From contig JAFFSR010000369.1 of assembly GCA_017163975.1 (NCBI GenBank), forward strand, positions 3,984,001 to 4,048,000: a DNA stretch of 64,000 nucleotides, given 5' to 3'. The position numbers and the translations under genes are program-made. The notes beneath the pieces were generated by a model that was not told where the DNA came from, made no database searches, and was given only the letters and a program-made list of their open reading frames with translations. This DNA comes from Anastatus disparis (Eukaryota; Arthropoda; Insecta; Hymenoptera; Eupelmidae). Positions 57,397 to 64,000 of this stretch are shown here, in pieces (position 1 is the first letter of the stretch; every line of letters starts with the position of its first letter).

Positions 57397-58551
57397 CAGT
57401 ACCGCTCAAAAGTTCGTGAAAATTTTTTTTTTTTTAACTCAACTTTAAACTGCAATATTTCGGAAACGGCTTGATGAATTTGAAAAATCCGGACGGCGTT
57501 TGAAAGATCAGACAAAATACTATCTTTTGGTGTCTTGCCAAATATTTTTATCTCTTTTTTTAACTCTATTTCTAATGATAGGAAAATTTTTTATTTTTAC
57601 GAATTTTTAAATTTCAATCAATCAAATGTAACTTTTTAAGAAATCGATAAAATTAAAAAATTCGAACGCGACTGAAAAGTAGAGTGAATTTCCTAAATCT
57701 TTATGTTTAATGATTTTTTTGTATCTATTTCCTGCGTGTAGCTAAAAATGCGCAAAAATGGAAAGTACAAGAAAATCAGTTTTAGATATGATAATATTTT
57801 CCAATATCGCGGGTCTATTTTTGTTTACATTTCAGCATGTGTTCAAATCTGTAGTTCGTATATACATACGAAGAATCAAATTTGTAAATAACTTTAATTT
57901 ATTCAAAAAAAGGACACTATCATTTATAATAATTGTGATAAAATTTGTGATAATTTTGTTAAAAGTATACAATACCGTTCATTAGTTCGAAAAAAAATTT
58001 TTTTTTAGAAACTCAACTTCAAACTGCGATATTTCGGAAATGACTCGATAAATTTGAGAAATCTGGATGGCGTTTAAAAGATTAGACAAAATACTATCTT
58101 TATGTATCTTGCTAATGTAAACCAAAATTGACTCGCGACATTGGAAAATATTATCATATCTAAAACTGATTTTCTTATACTTTCCATTTTTGCGCATTTT
58201 TAGCTACACGCAGGAAATAGATACAAAAAAATCATTAAACATAAAGATTTAGGAAATTTACTCTACTTTTCAGTATTCGCGTTCGAATTTTTTAATTTTA
58301 TCAATTTCTTAAAAAGTTACATTTGATTGATTGAAATTTAAAAATTCGTAAAAATAAAAAATTTTTCTATCATTAGAAATAGAATTAAAAAAAGGGATAA
58401 AAATATTTGGCAGGACACAAAAAGATAGTATTTTGTCTGATCTTTCAAACGCCGTCCGGATTTTTCAAATTCATCGAGCCGTTTCCGAAATATCGCAGTT
58501 TGAAGTTGAGTTAAAAAAAAAAAAAATTTTACGAACTTTTGAGCGGTACTG
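57397..58551. mobile_element. Foldback element with Tc1/mariner-like ends, partly nested
   Basis: The tips CAGTACCGCTCAAAAGTTCG and the complement are flanked by TA (57395-57396 and 58552-58553). Arms pair from the tips to about 57830 and 58115. The loop holds a second, diverged tip (CAATACCGTTCATTAGTTCG at 57969), so a related copy seems to have joined or inserted. No transposase. Confidence 0.85.
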
Positions 58552-58741
58552 TACATTTTAAGGAAGTTTTCTAATGGTATTATTTTGCAATAAAAATAAG
58601 TTTTTGATCATAATATAAAATATTTTCAAGGGTTACATTTTTCGCAATGTCGAAAATATAAGGCACTTCCGTGTAGCGGTCGTGCCTAAAAAATCAATAT
58701 TTTAAAATAAATAATAATTGTAGAAAATAAATATCTAACTA

Positions 58742-59322
58742 CCCTGGTAGAAATTTTCAGCATCTTTTGGCCAAGCATAGGCCATTTTTTATCAATTTGG
58801 CCAAAAAATGCTAAAAATCATGGCCAAATACCCTGCTATCTAGCGAACTTTCATGGTGAAAAGTTGACAAAATAATGGTGAATATATTTAATTTTATTAT
58901 GATATTTTATTTGAAAAGTTAGAACTTATCAATTTTAAAATAATAAATTATTTATAAATTATAAATTATTAAACAATAATATTTCAATATATTATCTATT
59001 TTAGAAAAATTCTTAAAAAGTAAAATATTATTTTTTCCATCTTTTCACATTACAATTTAAATACGTTTTTGTAAACTTGGGCTCTGGTAGCTCTTTATAA
59101 TTTAAAATTAATTGATAAATATATTTAACATCCTTCTTTTCTGTATATTTTCTTTTCTCATTTCAATATTTACTAAGCAAAATAGGTTATGATCAACTTT
59201 AAAATTAAATCATTCACCATTTTTTCGACAACTTTTTACCAGTGACTGGCTAAAAATTGACTAAGAAAGTTGGCCAATCGTTAATATTTTCACCATTTGA
59301 GATGGTGAATTTTCTACCAGGG
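58742..59322. mobile_element. 581-bp MITE with TA duplication
   Basis: The ends CCCTGGTAGAAATTTTC and GAATTTTCTACCAGGG are flanked by TA (58740-58741 and 59323-59324). The interior is AT-rich and repeats TTGGCCAA-like words. Tc1/mariner-type by target site only. Confidence 0.75.
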
Positions 59323-59394
59323 TAATAGATTTATTTTACAACTGAATTTATTAATCGTTCAATAACTAACAAATTAACATACGTAAATAAAAAT

Positions 59395-59595
59395 TTATTC
59401 ATAAATTCTAAATAATCCTATCTTGCACATCATATTAAAAACGTGTAATTGCACCTGTCCACTTATCACCTGCATATAACACTTTATATAATAATCATAA
59501 TAACGTTTACTATGAATGAATAATCCACTAATAACCCCAATATCCAAAATTATAATATAATCATGTCGTAATCCGTGAAAATAATAATTATCCAT
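59395..59595 (-). other. 66-aa open frame downstream of Helitron C
   Basis: The frame begins MDNYYFHGLRHDYIIILDIG. It lies on the same strand, just after the Helitron C helicase, a position comparable to the small ORFs behind Helitrons A and B. It shares no motif with them that I can see. It may be chance. Confidence 0.2.
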
Positions 59596-59679
59596 GTTAG
59601 TGCCATTATAAAATCATTTTCATTATTTAAATAAGAATTTTCTTTAAAACATGGTTTTTAATAAAATTATCGAATCTAT

Positions 59680-62600
59680 TATTGTTGGAAAATATTTTCA
59701 AACAATCCTATATTCAAACACGTGAAATGGCTACGTAAAATTGACTATAGGTGAATAAATTTTTCGTAAATCTAATCCAATATTAATAAACGTTTGACCC
59801 TGAGCTTTATTAATAGTCATTGCGAAAGCCAATTTAATTGAAAATTGCCTTCTCTTAAATGTAAATGGATGATCATTTTCAGAATACAAAGTTATTCGAT
59901 TCAAAAATATAATATCACCGGCTTCATCACCTGTTAATATCACACATTTCAATAAATTATTACTTAAATCCAATATACGTAATCGTGTACTATTCACACA
60001 ATCCTTCATTAAGACTAATATTCCGAATGAGCATCACAATTAATTTTTAAATGTAATATATGAGAAGGTAAACTGGAAGAATTTAATGAATTTAAATATC
60101 CAGGCAATAAAACATCAGTCATTGACCCGTTATCATTGCAATTATCAGCTGAATCAATAGTCGTGTAAAAACGTTCACCGCAACTATCTAACATGGATAC
60201 AGCTTCATTATGAATTTCATCAACATCGACATTACGGGGTGATAATATTATACAAATCACTAAATATATATTTAGCACTACTAACATTGCTTATTATACA
60301 ACGTTCAGGAACCGTAACTTAATCATTAGCATCATTAAGTATACCATTACATACATCGAGAGCAAATTTAGCGAATTCTATTTCATTATTTGCAATTCAT
60401 ACATTATGAGTTAATCGATGAACATGAAATGTACTCCAAAGATGACTTTTCTTGATAGATGAACTAATAATTTCATTTCGAGTTTCACGTGGTAATAAAG
60501 GTAATAACTGTCAAAAATCGCCTTTCAATATTATAATTTTACCTCCAAAAGGTACATTATTATTCATCATATCTTTTAATGTTCTATCCATAACTTCTAT
60601 TCCATATCAAGGTGACATAGGAGCTTCATCACAAATGAATACATATGTACATTTTATAAATTCACCTTCTTTCGATTAAAAAGTAATATTAGGTGAAAAA
60701 TCTGGTAATAAAGGAATGGGTGATCCTAATGCTTTGTGAACAGTCATACCTTTAAGCAACAAAGTAGCTGCGATACCAGTAAAAGTCATATAACAAACAT
60801 TTTTATTATATCCTCTTAACAAATTATAAATAATGTTATTAATATATATCTTACCACTGCCACCAGTTCCGTCGATTATTTAAATAGTCGTCATCCATCA
60901 TTATACTCTCAAACGTAGAAAGAAAATCTGTTATATAACGGCCTTCTTTAATTAATATTTCGCAAATATCAATATGAGCTAAATTATGAGCCCTATTACG
61001 ATCGATTATTCTTTAATCTTTTGAAAAAGAATCTTTAAAATTATTTCATAGCTATTCAGGATAAATAGGTTGACAATGAATCAAAATACAAACGAATAAT
61101 CGTCGTAAATTAAATGGCATCCTAAATAACAGCTTCTTGAAGTGCACGCTTCCATTCATCATTATCTTCAATTAAAACTTAAGTTAAACATGCTTCAGAA
61201 TATGTAGTATATTGAATTCCATTCACATTTTTTAAATGATCAAAATTGATATCACTTTTCACATGTAACAATAATAATCGTAAACGATATAATTGAATTT
61301 GACTCGGACTCACTGAATACATTCGGCCGATACAATTAAAGTGTTTTTTACGTTGAATCCATCAAAATACAGAATTAATACCAATCTTTTGCTTTTTAAA
61401 GACATAATGATGTGGAATCTCTGCACATAAATATTGTCTAGCAGATTCATCTCTTCGGTATAATTAAAAATAATCTATTAACATAGAACCTCTGCTTGAT
61501 GCGAACGCTGAAGTATCATCATTATGCGCTATTAATACTGTTTGTTGATTAAATGAATGGACAGGTAATCTGACGGCACTATAACTTTAAAATTGCAAAG
61601 GTTTACTTAGTATACAATAACAGGCTTCAACAGGACTAACGACTTTCTATAAAATTAGATATTTCATCATGATTAATGATAGATTCATTTCAAGTATTTT
61701 CAATTACAATCATAGCAGAATCATGACCCTTATAAACATATTTGAATAAATATTTAACTGATTGCATGCTAGAAACTGATTTTACATTTATATGATAACT
61801 AAACTTGCTCAATGAAAATGGACAATAAAGAACAACATATCGATTATCAATCATTCTATTTCGACGAAAAACGTTCCGCCCATTATTACGATGACTATAA
61901 TAAGGATAACCATCCGCATTCATTATTGTTTCATTATTAAATTCTTTAGAATAATGCTTCAAACATTTATCATTTATTATACGTCTATTACCACGGTCCA
62001 TGAATCATGTTATTAATAACAATGTTATACAATGCAAAATTCTCATTGGAATCAGAAATTTCAGCTGATGTATATTAATCTATTATTTCAGGTGTCGTAA
62101 ATTTATAAGGATTAACTAATGTTAGCAATATGTGCGCATGAGATAATCCGCGCTTTTGAAACTCCACAACATGCACATGGGCAATCGCAACACCAAAATA
62201 TTTTTCTTTCGTTATCATTTTAATTAAACGCTCTTTCTTCAAATCAAAAACACGACAACATATATTAGGCCGATCAGAAGTATGCTGTTCGGGAAACAAA
62301 TTTTCATGAATTTCACGCCACTGCGAATTGCAAGTCATTGTAATAAATAAATCAGGTTTGCCTGTAATACGAACAATAGACATGATATCTTGATTATTTT
62401 ACATCATATGTCAAGGAGAACCAATAAATGTTGATGGTAATATCACCATCTTACCGACCTGACAATTCATATCATTTGCCATATTATTCATGTAATCGAT
62501 TAAACCTTGATAAGAATCAGCTTGCAATTGTTTTTGATTATTTCTACACCATTAAATTATATCTTGTTCAACTTTTACATAATTATCAACTTGTTGATAT

Positions 62601-64000
62601 GATCGACGTCCATGCAGAAATAGATTAAATTCGCCAGTTCTAATAGCTATTTGGTACTAAATATAAGCATTTCTAGTTACTCGACGACAACGATTATCAT
62701 GATTATCTAAGTTCTCATTATCGTTATTTATAATATCATTGTCATTATTATTATAAACAATATCGCTACAATTATTAGAATTCTTCTTCATTATATTCAA
62801 GTTCCAGCTACCTTAACTATATGGATAAGATAATGGATATACCATAGCTTCTACATTAGAATCTAATCTGAACTTAATATATATAAAGACTTCGTATTAA
62901 TATTACCTATAGTCACATATGATTCGGGAATTTGGCCATCAGTGGTTGTTGAAAATACTGCAGCGACTTCATTAGTTTGCTGAAAATCATATCTATTCTT
63001 ATCATTCGCTGGTTTCACAGAAAATAATAATTGTAACTCTGGTTTAATACCATTTTCAGTAGCATGTAAAGAGATTTCTTATTTCATCATTTCATATGAC
63101 TTGGCTAATATATTATGTTCTCTCATTAAATTCTCTATAATATTTAAAACGTCAATATTTGTTCAAGGATTATTAGCAATTTAATGATCAATCGCTTCTT
63201 GTTGATCTACAATAAATAATTGACCACATGTTGGGTTATCATTATTAGCTGTATACAAAGCCTCATTAATTTGATAATATATCTGTCCATGAATTTGAAA
63301 ACAATAAGGAGCCCTTCCAATAGTTGGAAAATTAACTAAATTAGCGTTAAATAAAACAAAAAAAAATTAACTATTAAAATTTAAGATTTTTCGAGAGAAC
63401 CATCGAATAATGATCGCAATTCATCGAGAAAATCACTAATATTATTCAATTCGGCAGTTCCATGACCACAACAATCATTGAATGAATTAATTTTACCATT
63501 CATTTTTTCATCGCTCAAATGTTTAGCAAAACAATGTTTACATATTTCTGTCATTAAACCTAAATAATGTTCATCATTATCCTCGATGCGTATATTATTG
63601 CGTGCTTCTCTAAATCTAACAACACATTAATTAGTAAGAACCAGTTTATGTTCACTGATATTACTTAATTCATATTGTATACAATACAAATCATTTTCAA
63701 TAATAACATTAGTCTCATTATTAGAAAATCTTTCTCTACATAATTCAGAGACAACTACATGTCGTTCTTCAGAAATTTGTCGAATTCTGTATCTATTTCG
63801 ATTTAATTCATGCTCAATAGTCAAATTATTTTGATTATTTCTTATTCTTTATCGATACCGTCTCTGTTTCTCAGCATTTAATACACGTCGTCCTTTCTGA
63901 GTTTGACTAACTCTAGATCTACTACGATTTTGATCTTGCTCTATGCAAATATTATTTTGACTATTTTGTTTTCTTTGTCGACACCGTCTCTGTCTCTCCA
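59680..64000 (-). pseudogene. Helitron C, Rep-helicase remnant, cut by the right edge
   Basis: Reading leftward from 64000: an Arg/Gln-rich N-terminus (RRCRQRKQ, QTQKGRRVLNAEKQRR), the CCGHG finger region (about 63460), and GQLFIVDQQEAIDH (about 63220). Then GKPDLFITMTCNSQW (about 62345) and VEFQKRGLSHAHILL (about 62140, HUH motif), then VKYLFKYVYKGHDSA (about 61740, tyrosine block). The helicase follows: IIDGTGGSGK (about 60880, Walker A), ICDEAPMSP (about 60625), LKGDF and QLLPLLPRET (about 60500), and LAFAMTINKAQGQTF (about 59830). The end is near 59700. Dozens of stops and indels disable it. It differs in family from Helitrons A and B, and no OTU domain is seen within the window. Confidence 0.9.

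Noticed and set aside
1..64000. tRNA and rRNA genes
   Set aside because: No cloverleaf with A and B boxes and no rRNA-like conserved block was recognised; a covariance search was not possible.

Overview
This window looks like strongly AT-rich, intron-poor, repeat-dominated nuclear DNA from an arthropod, most likely an insect. The evidence is the mix of elements: two non-LTR retrotransposons whose ORF1 carries a PHD-like zinc finger, a BEL/Pao remnant, a Tc1/mariner element, a piggyBac-type MITE, three Helitron coding copies (two of one family) and many foldback elements. A hymenopteran is plausible but not proven. I found no intact conventional host gene, no rRNA, no tRNA and no CRISPR. Almost everything recognisable is a transposable element, usually broken and nested in another one.

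Layout. 1-3.4 kb: non-LTR retrotransposon 1 (minus strand, cut by the left edge). 3.6-6.0 kb: a foldback element flanked by (TA)n tracts that carries a broken copy of part of the RNA polymerase III largest subunit. 6.0-19.2 kb: a Helitron-like 3' end, then Helitron A (plus strand: OTU protease domain, Rep with its HUH motif, PIF1-type helicase and a small downstream ORF). A 1.2 kb near-perfect palindrome splits Helitron A. It is followed by a 40-45 bp minisatellite array, itself split by a 2.2 kb foldback, and by a G-run array. 19.1-22.4 kb: Helitron B, minus strand, same family as A, with the same small downstream ORF and a 3' hairpin end. 22.8-35 kb: a chain of foldbacks and MITEs, a T-rich minisatellite and a broken transposon-type protein gene split by a foldback. 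36-39.8 kb: non-LTR retrotransposon 2 (minus strand), lacking the centre of its reverse transcriptase and holding a TTAA-flanked palindrome. 40-46.8 kb: microsatellites, inverted minisatellite arrays, more TA-flanked foldbacks and a 145 bp piggyBac-type MITE. 46.8-53.6 kb: a BEL/Pao gag-pol remnant fused to a CACTA (tnp2)-like transposase remnant, into which a 3 kb Tc1/mariner element and a 0.67 kb Harbinger-like palindrome have inserted. 54.7-55.9 kb: a probable solo LTR in a TA tract. 56.8-64.0 kb: Helitron C (minus strand), running off the right edge, with a candidate 3' end at 56844 and two MITEs between.

The main themes are three. (1) Foldback (palindromic) elements of about a dozen kinds occupy roughly a quarter of the window, and most give readable target-site duplications (TA, TTAA, TTA, TCA, GTAG, AATT). 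(2) (TA)n tracts are repeatedly the landing site: foldback ends of one loose superfamily, Helitron-like 3' ends and the solo LTR all abut them. (3) One foldback family shares its end sequence while carrying unrelated interiors, an RPC1 fragment in one case and BEL-type gag sequence in the other, which suggests sequence capture. All boundaries, alignments and repeat identities were judged by eye and no database search was run.
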